Source: UBA11346 sp038060575 (GTDB lineage: Bacteria > Planctomycetota > UBA11346). From it: a stretch of 64,000 nucleotides of DNA. The stretch lies in contig CAZZAM010000011.1 in the NCBI GenBank assembly GCA_964652775.1, positions 36,903 through 100,902 of the forward strand, in the 5' to 3' direction. The position numbers and the translations under genes are program-made. Of the stretch, positions 14,230 to 22,729 are shown in pieces; positions within the stretch are counted from its first letter, which is position 1; each line of letters begins with the position of its first letter. The notes below the pieces were generated by a model. It was given only the letters and a program-made list of their open reading frames with translations. It ran no database searches and was not told where the DNA came from.

Positions 14230-16997
14230 TCGTCCTCGTTCAGCCGTGGGCCGCCGTGCTGCTGGTGCCAGCCGCGTTGGCGTGGTGGTGGTTGGCGCGC
14301 ACCGGCAACGGGCGCTGGTGGCGTGCGGCACTGCTCCTGCTGCTGGTCTTGGCCGCGACGCAACCGCAGTTGCTGCGCCAGAATGGTGGCAGCGATGTGA
14401 TCCTGGTCCTAGATCGTTCCGCCTCGATGGGCGAGGCGGTGCGCCATCAAGATGAGGTGATGCGCCTTGCCGGTGAGCAACGCAAGCGCGGTGATCGCCT
14501 CGGCGTGATCGCATTCGGAGCAGCGCCAGCGGTGGCGCAAGGGCCAGCCAACAGCGGACTACCGCACCTCAGTGATCTCAGCATCGACGTGCAGGGTAGC
14601 GATATTGACGCCGCGCTCGAACAGGCGACTGGACTACTGACCACCGGCCGTACTGCGCGCATGATATTGATCTCTGACGGCGAAACGACCGGACCCAACC
14701 CGCAGCGCTCCGCCGCGCGCTTGGCGCTCCAGGGCACTGTACTGGATGTGCTGCCGGAGCGGCGCGGATCTGGCGTTGATGCCGCGATTGCTGACCTCGA
14801 ACTGCCCGGTGCCCTGCGCCAAGGCGAGAGTTTTCTGGGTGCTGTCGTCTTCGTGTCCGACCGTCCTGAACAACGCGCCTGGAAAATCCATCGTGGACAG
14901 CATCTCGTCGCTTCGGGCGTCGTCGCGCTGACTCCTGGGCGCGAAACAGCTGTGTCCTTTACCGATCGACCGCCGATACCCGGCCTCATTGATTACCGGG
15001 TCGAGTTGGATGACCGCGATGATCGCCAACCCGCCAATAATCGTGCCTGCGGCTGGGTGCGGATCGAACCCGGCGAACGCGTGCTGGTGGTCGGTGGCGA
15101 TGGTTCACCGAGTAACATCTCGCGCGCGATCGCAGCTGCTGGCATCCAGGTAACCACCCGCGCTGCCGGACCCCTGCGCCTGGCTGATCTGCTCGGCTGT
15201 CAGGCGTTGGTGTTGGCGGAGGTACCAGCGGGCAAAGTCGGCCATGCCGGCATGACCGCGATTGCGCGCTGGGTTCAACATTTTGGCGGCGGCTTGGTCA
15301 TGACCGGCGGCAAGAACTCATTCGGTTGCGGCGGTTGGTACGCGAGTCCGGTCGAACCGATTCTGCCGGTATCGCTGGAAGTACGCGACGAACACCGCGT
15401 GTTGTCGGTAGCGATGGCGATCGCGATTGATCGCTCGGGTTCCATGTCGGTGCAGTGCGCTGATGGGCGTCAGAAAATTGAACTGGCCGGTGAAGGTGCA
15501 GCGGCAGCGATCGAATTACTCGGGCCACGCGACCAGATCGCCGTCCTCGCTGTCGATACCGAACCGCACGAAATCCTGCCGATGACCAAGCTGACCGATC
15601 CCAAGGCGATGGTGCGCGATGTCCTTGGTATTCGCAGCGCAGGTGGCGGCATTTTCATCTATGCAGCACTGGCTGGGGCAGGACTTGAACTGCTGAAGAC
15701 GACCGCCGGTACGCGCCATCTGTTGCTCTTCGCCGATGCCGCCGATAGCGAAGAGCCTGGCGATTACATCAAGCTCCTCGCTGATTATCGCAAGCAGGGC
15801 ATCACCGTGTCGGTCGTTGGCATGGGCAGTGAGAAGGACAGCGATGCTGCACTCCTCATCGATGTTGCCAAGCGCGGCGGTGGCCGCATCGCGTTCGCTG
15901 AAGATCCCGCTGACATCCCTCGTCTGTTTGCGCAAGAGACCGTGCTGGTCGCACGCAATCCGTGGATCGATCATCCGCTTGCTCCGCAGCCACAGACGGG
16001 GGCGATCGCCACGTTGCTCGGCGCGACCGGCGGTCCGCTGGCGTCGCCGTGGCCAACGGTTTCCGGCTATAACCTGACCTATCCGCGACCGCGCAGTGAA
16101 GTGCTGGCGTGGTGTCAGGGCGATCCCAAAGCTCCGGCCGGTGCGCTGTGGCACATCGGTGCTGGCCGCAGTGTTGCATTGCCAATTCCCTGCGACGCTC
16201 CGGGTATGGCGACGTGGCCGGGTTATGCGCCGCTTTTGGCTTCGGCAGCACGCTGGGCGGCTGGCGGCGGCGGTTCGGCCCCTGGCGCGCTATTAACGCA
16301 ACGGCGTGGTGGCATGGCAACGATCCGTTTAGAACTTGATCCGGAACGCGAAAAGGAATGGCCATCATCGCCGCCAGAATTGCACCTGGTCAGCGACGAT
16401 CCGTCCCAGCCAACTCGTCCGATCACCCTGCAACGAGAAGACCGCGGCACCTGGTCGGCCGAGATTCGTCTATCCAGCGACCGTCCACTCATCCCGGCCG
16501 TGCGTCTGGGCACCACCGTTGTCCTCGGTCCCGCGCTGGCGCTGCCGATGCCCGCCGAAGTCGCCCCGCGTCGTGACCTTGCCAGCGGCTCGGCCATTTT
16601 GGCTGAATTGGCCCGCAACACCGGCGGTCGCGTGCGCGGTGACCTGCTCGGCCTCTACGACAATCCTCCCAGTCCTGGCAGCGCAACTGAACTATCCATG
16701 TGGTTGGTCATCGCCGCTCTCGTCATCCTGCTCGCCGAGATCGCCATCCGGCGACTGCGCTTGAACCTACCACGCGTGCGGTTGCCGACCTGGCGTCCGC
16801 GCTGGGTATTTCGAAAACGAACCGCTCCGCTGCAGCCCAACAACGTCACCCAACCAACTATAGTGGCCTCGACGCCCTCGGTGTCTGCGGCTCCTCCCGT
16901 TACCAGTGCGACGCCCTCATCACCAACGCCCCCTGCGCCGCCACCCGAACCCGGTGGCGTGCAGCGAGCGATGGAAGAACTGCGGAAACGCAGGTAA
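14226..16997 (+). CDS. large membrane protein with two vWA domains around a GATase-like domain
   Basis: A 923-residue protein. Order: two N-terminal membrane segments (to about residue 46), first vWA domain with metal site D63-x-S65-x-S67 (LVLDRSASM) and ISDGETTG, a beta domain, a glutamine-amidotransferase-like domain ending in MTGGKNSFGCGGW (about 359-371), second vWA domain with D402-x-S404-x-S406 (IAIDRSGSM), a long C-terminal region, a membrane segment (about 824-842, LSMWLVIAALVILLAEIAI) and a Pro/Thr/Ser-rich cytoplasmic tail. The GATase-like part is known from similar planctomycete proteins and probably lacks enzyme activity. It overlaps the preceding gene (ATGA). Confidence 0.85.
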   Translation: MIVLVQPWAAVLLVPAALAWWWLARTGNGRWWRAALLLLLVLAATQPQLLRQNGGSDVILVLDRSASMGEAVRHQDEVMRLAGEQRKRGDRLGVIAFGAAPAVAQGPANSGLPHLSDLSIDVQGSDIDAALEQATGLLTTGRTARMILISDGETTGPNPQRSAARLALQGTVLDVLPERRGSGVDAAIADLELPGALRQGESFLGAVVFVSDRPEQRAWKIHRGQHLVASGVVALTPGRETAVSFTDRPPIPGLIDYRVELDDRDDRQPANNRACGWVRIEPGERVLVVGGDGSPSNISRAIAAAGIQVTTRAAGPLRLADLLGCQALVLAEVPAGKVGHAGMTAIARWVQHFGGGLVMTGGKNSFGCGGWYASPVEPILPVSLEVRDEHRVLSVAMAIAIDRSGSMSVQCADGRQKIELAGEGAAAAIELLGPRDQIAVLAVDTEPHEILPMTKLTDPKAMVRDVLGIRSAGGGIFIYAALAGAGLELLKTTAGTRHLLLFADAADSEEPGDYIKLLADYRKQGITVSVVGMGSEKDSDAALLIDVAKRGGGRIAFAEDPADIPRLFAQETVLVARNPWIDHPLAPQPQTGAIATLLGATGGPLASPWPTVSGYNLTYPRPRSEVLAWCQGDPKAPAGALWHIGAGRSVALPIPCDAPGMATWPGYAPLLASAARWAAGGGGSAPGALLTQRRGGMATIRLELDPEREKEWPSSPPELHLVSDDPSQPTRPITLQREDRGTWSAEIRLSSDRPLIPAVRLGTTVVLGPALALPMPAEVAPRRDLASGSAILAELARNTGGRVRGDLLGLYDNPPSPGSATELSMWLVIAALVILLAEIAIRRLRLNLPRVRLPTWRPRWVFRKRTAPLQPNNVTQPTIVASTPSVSAAPPVTSATPSSPTPPAPPPEPGGVQRAMEELRKRR

Positions 16998-17062
16998 ATC
17001 ACCGACTATGTCTACCCATCACCACCTGTTGCCAGCTGACACGAACCTGGATCATCCGCGTC

Positions 17063-18472
17063 GTGGATGATCTCGATCGTTGGTGTCAGCGTCTCGCGCG
17101 TCGTCGTCATGGCGAACGCACGCTGCGGCGTGTGTTGCCGACGCTCGCCGGTGCGTGTCTGATTGGCGCCACCCTGGTCGCCATCGTGCGCCTTGCCGTG
17201 CCCGAAGCGCAGTGGCTCGCACCCGCCTGCGTCGTCCTCGCCGTGCTCGCGCCCGTGCTCGTGCTGCCACGCGTATGGCGGCAGCGCGATCCACCGTGGC
17301 TGATTGCCGGACACATCGATCACCTTGCACGCGCTCATGGTCTCGCGATGGCCATGCACCAAGTTCCTGCGGCCGAGCGCGACGCGGCGTGGATGCAGGC
17401 CCTGCGCGAACATCTTGCCCGCGTCAGCCTACCCAGCTTGCGCTTGCACGGTCTCGTCCCTGCGCTGGCCGCGTTCGGCTTGCTGATCGGTGCTTGGTTT
17501 CTGCCACAAGTCTCCTCAGCCCCGCCGCCACCGCCGGTCCTTGGTGGCGTGCTCAGTTCGGTTGAAAAACGCCTGGCCGAATTACAGGATCAGCAATTGG
17601 CTCCGCCCGAAGTCATCGACGAAATGCAGCAGCGCCTTGATGACGTCCGCACAGCCACCGAAGCCCAGGGACTCAATCAACAGACCTGGGCCGCATTGGA
17701 TGCGCTCGACCACGATCTTGCGGCGGCACGCGCAAATGCAGCTGACAAACTCGCTGATGCGTTGGCAAAGGCCGATGCGCTCAGCAATCTCTCACCAACT
17801 GCCAGCGCCGATGCAGCTGCCCATGCCGCCGCCGATCTAACCGCAGCTTTAGCTGAACTCGAAGCGATGGCGCCAGGTCTTGCCGCAAAAATTCCCAAGG
17901 GCGCAGAAGGCGATGCCTTACTGCGCATGGCCCAACAAGCCGCAGCCGGTGGCGAGTTGACCGACGCTCAGCGGCAGGCGCTGCAACGTTTCGGCCTTGA
18001 TCCAGCAAAGGCCGGAGCCGCGCTCTCGCCAGCCGAAGCCGCAGCCCAAGCGGCAGCAGCGCAAACTCTCGCTGGCAAACTAGCCAAAGTCTTGGCGCGT
18101 GGCGCCGGCGTTTCCCAACCCAGCGGGCCAGAAGGCGGCCAGGGCGGCCCAGGTCCGGGCGGTGGTCACGTTGAATTGACCTGGGGCGATATCCACCGGG
18201 TCGAAGGTGGATTCCGTGAACGGCTGAATTCCGGAACGCCGAACAATCCTGAAGCCGGTGCCGGCGTCGGGACCCAGGCGCGCGCTCCGCGTAGCGACGA
18301 ACTCGCGGCCGGACCATCCGACGTCGGCGCTGCCGTTGACGTCGCTGCCGCAGCCGCCGATGCGCGCCGAGCTCAGGTTGCTCCGCGTCACCGCGACGCG
18401 CGCGATCGCTATTTCTCCGCTGCGGCTGGCCCATCCACGCCTACACCGCCTCCCACTCCAGCAACCCCCTGA
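17063..18472 (+). CDS. Ala-rich coiled-coil membrane protein, unknown function
   Basis: A 469-residue product from the GTG at 17063, 65 nt after the previous stop; no ATG is available in frame. It has hydrophobic segments near 25-47, 54-70 and 133-150, then a long Ala/Leu/Asp-rich region (about 160-355) with heptad-like character, and a Gly/Pro-rich tail. I recognise no catalytic motif. Proteins of this kind recur next to MoxR in planctomycete-type clusters, where a scaffold role is plausible but unproven. The second MoxR gene follows after 30 nt. Confidence 0.75.
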   Translation: MDDLDRWCQRLARRRHGERTLRRVLPTLAGACLIGATLVAIVRLAVPEAQWLAPACVVLAVLAPVLVLPRVWRQRDPPWLIAGHIDHLARAHGLAMAMHQVPAAERDAAWMQALREHLARVSLPSLRLHGLVPALAAFGLLIGAWFLPQVSSAPPPPPVLGGVLSSVEKRLAELQDQQLAPPEVIDEMQQRLDDVRTATEAQGLNQQTWAALDALDHDLAAARANAADKLADALAKADALSNLSPTASADAAAHAAADLTAALAELEAMAPGLAAKIPKGAEGDALLRMAQQAAAGGELTDAQRQALQRFGLDPAKAGAALSPAEAAAQAAAAQTLAGKLAKVLARGAGVSQPSGPEGGQGGPGPGGGHVELTWGDIHRVEGGFRERLNSGTPNNPEAGAGVGTQARAPRSDELAAGPSDVGAAVDVAAAAADARRAQVAPRHRDARDRYFSAAAGPSTPTPPPTPATP

Positions 18473-18502
18473 CGTTTCACACCTGACGCGATCGGCACTT
18501 TC

Positions 18503-19492
18503 ATGCTTCCATCTCCGGCTGATATCGACCGCTGCCGCACCACTGGCCTCGCCCTGCAGCGAGGACTCGACGCAGCCATTCTCGGCCAACCTGATCTGAC
18601 CCGCACGGTTGTCATCGGCCTGCTGGCTGGCGGTCACGTGCTGCTCGAAGGTCTGCCTGGCTTGGGCAAGACCGAACTAGTCAAAGCCCTCGCGCAACTC
18701 GCTGGCCTCCAGCATCGCCGCATCCAGTTCACCCCCGATCTACTGCCCAGCGATATCACCGGCACCTTGGTGCTGCAAGAAAGCCCGCAGGGACGGACGT
18801 TGAATTTCCGCCAGGGTCCGGTCTTCACGCAGTTGCTGCTCGCCGATGAAATTAACCGCGCGAGTCCAAAGACGCAGTCGGCGCTGTTGCAGGCGATGCA
18901 GGAAGGCGAAGTCACGGTCTTCGACGCAACGCACTCGCTGCCGCGTCCGTTCTTTGTCCTCGCCACGCAAAACCCGATCGAACTCGACGGCACCTATCCA
19001 TTGCCCGAAGCGCAGCTTGATCGTTTTGCACTGAAAATTGCGGTCACTGGCGTTACTGACGATGTGTTGACCCAGATCATCACCAAGCGTCCGGATGGGC
19101 GTCCGCCATCCGCGCTTCCGGTCACCGATAGCGCCGGAATTGCCGCAGCGATCGCGATGGCCAGGCAAATCGCCCTGCCCGAAGCGGTCGCGCGCTACAT
19201 CGCCCGCGTGGTCAACGCAACTAGGCCCGAGCTGCCCGATTCTTCCGAGGCGGTCAAAGCGGCGGTGCGCTGGGGCGCCAGTCCGCGCGCCGCGTTGGCA
19301 CTGTCGGGTACCGCGCGCGCTGCCGCTCTCCTGGCGGGACGTCCCTCGGTGACGTTTGCCGATGTGCGCGCGCTCGCCGTGCCGGTGCTCGCGCATCGCC
19401 TGGTCCTCGCTGCTGAAGCTGGACTCGCCGGCACCACCGCGCGCAGTGTCGTCGAAGCTGTGCTCGCCGCCGTGCCAGAGTTGCCCGCGTGA
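18503..19492 (+). CDS. MoxR-family AAA+ ATPase (second copy)
   Basis: A 329-residue AAA+ ATPase. Walker A GLPGLGKTE (50-58), Walker B LLLADE (111-116), sensor LATQNPIE (153-160), and EAQLDRF with the presumed arginine finger. It differs from the copy at 1831 in having the standard Gly in Walker A, and the two are clearly divergent, so this is not a recent duplication. It sits near the end of set 2 instead of heading it. It presumably serves the vWA proteins encoded just upstream. GTGA overlap with the next gene. Confidence 0.93.
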   Translation: MLPSPADIDRCRTTGLALQRGLDAAILGQPDLTRTVVIGLLAGGHVLLEGLPGLGKTELVKALAQLAGLQHRRIQFTPDLLPSDITGTLVLQESPQGRTLNFRQGPVFTQLLLADEINRASPKTQSALLQAMQEGEVTVFDATHSLPRPFFVLATQNPIELDGTYPLPEAQLDRFALKIAVTGVTDDVLTQIITKRPDGRPPSALPVTDSAGIAAAIAMARQIALPEAVARYIARVVNATRPELPDSSEAVKAAVRWGASPRAALALSGTARAAALLAGRPSVTFADVRALAVPVLAHRLVLAAEAGLAGTTARSVVEAVLAAVPELPA

Positions 19493-21126
19493 TCTTGCGT
19501 TGGTTATCGGTACTACTGCTCGCAATCACCGGTACAGCCGGTGAAGTCCGCATCAGCGTATCGTGTCCGTGGCATGATCAGGATGGCTACACTCCCGCTC
19601 TGGTGCGGATTGAAGCGTTGGTGCGCCCGATCACGGTCAGCGTCACGGTTTCCATCGGCAATTCCTCAGCGCGCGATGTGATCACGGTCGATCCGAGTAC
19701 GCCAGTGCTGCGAACTATCCTGATTCCACCTGATAACGGCCATGGCTCCGGCTACGTCCAGGTGCAATGGTCAAGCGATCGCGAACAGGGCGACGCCAAC
19801 ACGTCAGCGACCATTGATTACCGCGCGGCCGCGCTCATCGCCTTGGACCCAAACGAGCAGCTCCCCCTGCCACAATTGCAGAAATTCGTCGCTGAGCACA
19901 TCCATGACACATCTGGCTGGCGCGGCGGCAGATACCGCAGCGGCAGTCCGGCCAAGGCGGAACGAACACCGGCAGATTCCCTGCCCGATCGCTGGCAAGG
20001 TTGGCCAACCTGGTTGACCCTGCTGACGACGCAGACCGGAGAGGCGCTGCTGACCCCGGCGCAACGCGAAGCGATCGTCACGTGGACGCATGCTGGTGGC
20101 GCACTGTTTGTCACCGACGCAGTAAGTCTGAAAAACTGGCAGCGCCTCGGCGCTCGCGTCACTCGCATCGCCATCGAATCAGCGGATGATCCAGCACTGC
20201 GAAAACGACTCTTGGCGGCATCGCAAGATCGCTCTGATCAGAACGAGTACAAAGTCCCCGGCACCGACCAAATGCCCATCGGACTCTTCCTGACCTTGGC
20301 AATCACCTTTGCGGTCGTCGCTGGGCCACTCAATATCTGGTTCGTTCGTCGGCGCGGAAAACCGCATCTCTTGCTGATCACGACCCCGCTTATTAGTGCC
20401 GGGACATGTCTGCTGCTCATCATCATCGCCCTCGTTGCGGACGGACTTGGGAAACAGCGCTCGGTCATTCAAATCGTTGTGCTTGACCAGCACACGCAGC
20501 GCTGCATCGGCTTCAATGGCATCACGTGGTTCTGCGGCCTCGCCCCTGGCGAATTTACGCTTGATCAGGATGACCGCGCGGTGCCCATTGATCATAACCC
20601 AATGGACTGGCGCAGTCGGCGCGAGGCGGCGCATCTATCCCTGGACTGGCGCTCGGGACAAGTTGCCGGCAGTGAGTGGATCCCGGCACGGATAAATCGT
20701 CAGCTTGCGATCACCCAATCACGCCCCGAGCGGCGGCGTATGACGTTGACCCCTCTCCCTTCCGGCAAGGGCTGGCGCGTCGGCAATGGACTCGCAACGC
20801 GGATCGACGCCCTGCAAATCGTCGACGCCTCTGGTGTGGCGTGGGCGCTGACCGGATTGGAACCAGGTGAACAGCGTGATCTCACTCAACCGATGAGCCG
20901 TCCTGGATCCATCTCCTATTCGGATGCATTACGGCGCTGCGGTCTTGATGCCCACCTCGCGACGGCCGAACTGGGAGTCCAACCCGGCACTTTCATCGCC
21001 AAACTCCACACGCCGCTGCTGCCCATACCTGGTCCAACCGCCGTCGATGCTGAACCACCTCAGGCGTGGCTGGCCGGTGTTCTTGACCCTGCCGTTGGCA
21101 GCGCAACCACGCCGGAAGGATTCTAA
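19489..21126 (+). CDS. membrane protein of Bat set 2, unknown function
   Basis: A 545-residue product: signal peptide (LSVLLLAITGTAG), an extracytoplasmic beta-rich domain to about residue 255 containing TWTHAGGALFVTDAVSL (a DUF4350/GATase-like turn), two membrane segments (about 265-285 and 293-319) and a second extracytoplasmic domain. Similar proteins accompany MoxR clusters in planctomycetes and precede ABC transporter genes. The function is unknown. The GTG start overlaps the MoxR stop, and the ABC ATPase gene begins 2 nt after the stop. Confidence 0.8.
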   Translation: MILRWLSVLLLAITGTAGEVRISVSCPWHDQDGYTPALVRIEALVRPITVSVTVSIGNSSARDVITVDPSTPVLRTILIPPDNGHGSGYVQVQWSSDREQGDANTSATIDYRAAALIALDPNEQLPLPQLQKFVAEHIHDTSGWRGGRYRSGSPAKAERTPADSLPDRWQGWPTWLTLLTTQTGEALLTPAQREAIVTWTHAGGALFVTDAVSLKNWQRLGARVTRIAIESADDPALRKRLLAASQDRSDQNEYKVPGTDQMPIGLFLTLAITFAVVAGPLNIWFVRRRGKPHLLLITTPLISAGTCLLLIIIALVADGLGKQRSVIQIVVLDQHTQRCIGFNGITWFCGLAPGEFTLDQDDRAVPIDHNPMDWRSRREAAHLSLDWRSGQVAGSEWIPARINRQLAITQSRPERRRMTLTPLPSGKGWRVGNGLATRIDALQIVDASGVAWALTGLEPGEQRDLTQPMSRPGSISYSDALRRCGLDAHLATAELGVQPGTFIAKLHTPLLPIPGPTAVDAEPPQAWLAGVLDPAVGSATTPEGF

Positions 21127-21127
21127 C

Positions 21128-22114
21128 ATGGCATTGGTTGAAGTTCGGCAGCTCTATCGTCGCTTCGGCATCGGCTCTGGGGTTGTCGATGCGGTTCGTG
21201 ACGTGTCATTTAGTTTTGAAGCCAGCGACATTATGGGTTTCATCGGCCCAAATGGCGCGGGCAAATCGACCACCATGCGCATTCTCGCGACGCTGGATTT
21301 ACCCAGCTCGGGCGACTGCGTGGTCAACGGCATGTCCACCGTCGACGACGCCGATCGCGTGCGCCGCCAAATCGGATTCATGCCCGATCACTTCGAGCCG
21401 TTCCCCGATGCCACGGTTGCCGAGTACGTCGATTTCTTCGCCCGGGCTTATGGCCTGAATGGCAAACCGCGTGTAGCAGCGGTCGAATCGGTGATGAGTT
21501 TCTGCCAACTTGACGGCATTGCCCAGAAGCCGGCAACGTCGCTGAGCAAGGGCATGAAACAACGGCTCTCACTGGCGCGCTGCCTCGTCCACGATCCGCA
21601 GGTGCTGATCCTCGACGAACCAAGCGCCGGCCTCGACCCGCGCGCGCGCATCGAATTCCGCGATCTCCTGCGCGCCCTCGCCCGGCAAGGCAAAGGCATC
21701 CTGATCTCATCGCACATTCTCGCTGAACTCGAAGAGCTGTGCACGGCGGTCGCAATCATCGAACGCGGTCGCCTCGTCGCTGCTGGCTCAGTTGCACAAG
21801 TCCGCTCCGCAGCCATGCAGGCGCGCGACAACGCCCCGGCTGATCCCACCACCAACAATCTGCCAGCCACGATCGAAATCGCCCTCGCCAGCGAGCACGA
21901 ACGCTTCCGCGAGATCCTTGCCGAACAGCCGAATCTCACCGGCATCCAAGTATCTGGCCGCTTCGCGACCTGCAGTTTGATCGGCAGCGACAGCGATCAC
22001 GCCATGTTGCTCAAGAGTCTGGTGACCGCCGGATTACCAGTCGCTCGCTTCGCCGCGCGTGGACGCAACTTGGAAGACGCGTTCCTGCATTTGACGAAGG
22101 GGCAGGTGCAGTAG
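21128..22114 (+). CDS. ABC transporter ATP-binding protein, permease absent
   Basis: A 328-residue ATPase of the ABC-2 export type. Walker A GPNGAGKST (40-48), signature LSKGMKQ (139-145), Walker B VLILDEP (159-165), D-loop SAGLD, H-loop SSHIL. The C-terminal extension (about 230-328) is typical of ATPases for multi-span ABC-2 permeases. In comparable clusters a permease gene and a GldG-like gene follow; here the gene is followed directly by a short repeat and then a gene on the other strand. The start at 21128 is fixed by the adjacent stop; the frame further upstream lies within the previous gene. Confidence 0.9.
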   Translation: MALVEVRQLYRRFGIGSGVVDAVRDVSFSFEASDIMGFIGPNGAGKSTTMRILATLDLPSSGDCVVNGMSTVDDADRVRRQIGFMPDHFEPFPDATVAEYVDFFARAYGLNGKPRVAAVESVMSFCQLDGIAQKPATSLSKGMKQRLSLARCLVHDPQVLILDEPSAGLDPRARIEFRDLLRALARQGKGILISSHILAELEELCTAVAIIERGRLVAAGSVAQVRSAAMQARDNAPADPTTNNLPATIEIALASEHERFREILAEQPNLTGIQVSGRFATCSLIGSDSDHAMLLKSLVTAGLPVARFAARGRNLEDAFLHLTKGQVQ

Positions 22115-22115
22115 G

Positions 22116-22182
22116 AAAGCTGGAAGCTGGAGACTGGTCGCCAGCAGCCAGCAGCCAGCAGCCAGCAGCCAGCCACCGGCTG
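22116..22182. repeat. short inverted array, family D (GCCAGCA units)
   Basis: About 5 copies of the 7-bp unit GCCAGCA (22140-22174) face a shorter inverted run of AAGCTGG units (22117-22136). It begins directly after the ABC ATPase stop. The pattern matches the other cassettes in unit length and inversion but is smaller. Confidence 0.65.
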
Positions 22183-22197
22183 TGGCCGATACTATAG

Positions 22198-22683
22198 TCA
22201 GTAATTCGATTTCTTTTCTAAAACAACACCGTCAGAAATCTTGAAGATGGTCTCCATTGGTATTGCGGATAGGTACACGGTTCGCACCTGCACAACCGGC
22301 AATACCATAGACGATGAAACCTCGACCAGATCAGCACCATCTTCGGCAATTATTTTTCCTTTGGCATTCACAATCCACGCTGGCATGGAATGACCTCCGC
22401 ATAAATGAAGCGCCCATTTCCTGAGGTGTACTAGCGCAATCCCGTGCCGTAACTGGATGATTCCCAACTGGATATTGTCTCGCTCTGCAATTGGGACATC
22501 AGAAAATCTATCGCACTGCGCTATGAAATCCCGTCTACTTTCGCCAAGAAGTGGTGCGCCAGATTTTCCATCGGTCAGCTCCTCTAGTCCAAAAACCATC
22601 GTGTCATAGCAAATACAAAACCAGACAAATACCACGGCGCAGCAACCCGCTATAAATACACCAATAACCCGGTTACTCTTCAT
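22198..22683 (-). CDS. hypothetical protein with N-terminal membrane anchor
   Basis: A 161-residue product with a single N-terminal hydrophobic segment (VIGVFIAGCCAVVFVWFCICY) and a mixed extracytoplasmic domain containing HLRKWALHLCGGHSMPAW. I recognise no family. The DNA is more A/T-rich than its neighbours. It lies 46 nt downstream of the adenylate kinase gene on the same strand and may be co-transcribed with it. Confidence 0.6.
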   Translation of the reverse strand: MKSNRVIGVFIAGCCAVVFVWFCICYDTMVFGLEELTDGKSGAPLLGESRRDFIAQCDRFSDVPIAERDNIQLGIIQLRHGIALVHLRKWALHLCGGHSMPAWIVNAKGKIIAEDGADLVEVSSSMVLPVVQVRTVYLSAIPMETIFKISDGVVLEKKSNY

Positions 22684-22729
22684 TCAGGAATCCATCGTGG
22701 TCAAGCCACTTCCGAATTGAAGCAACAAC

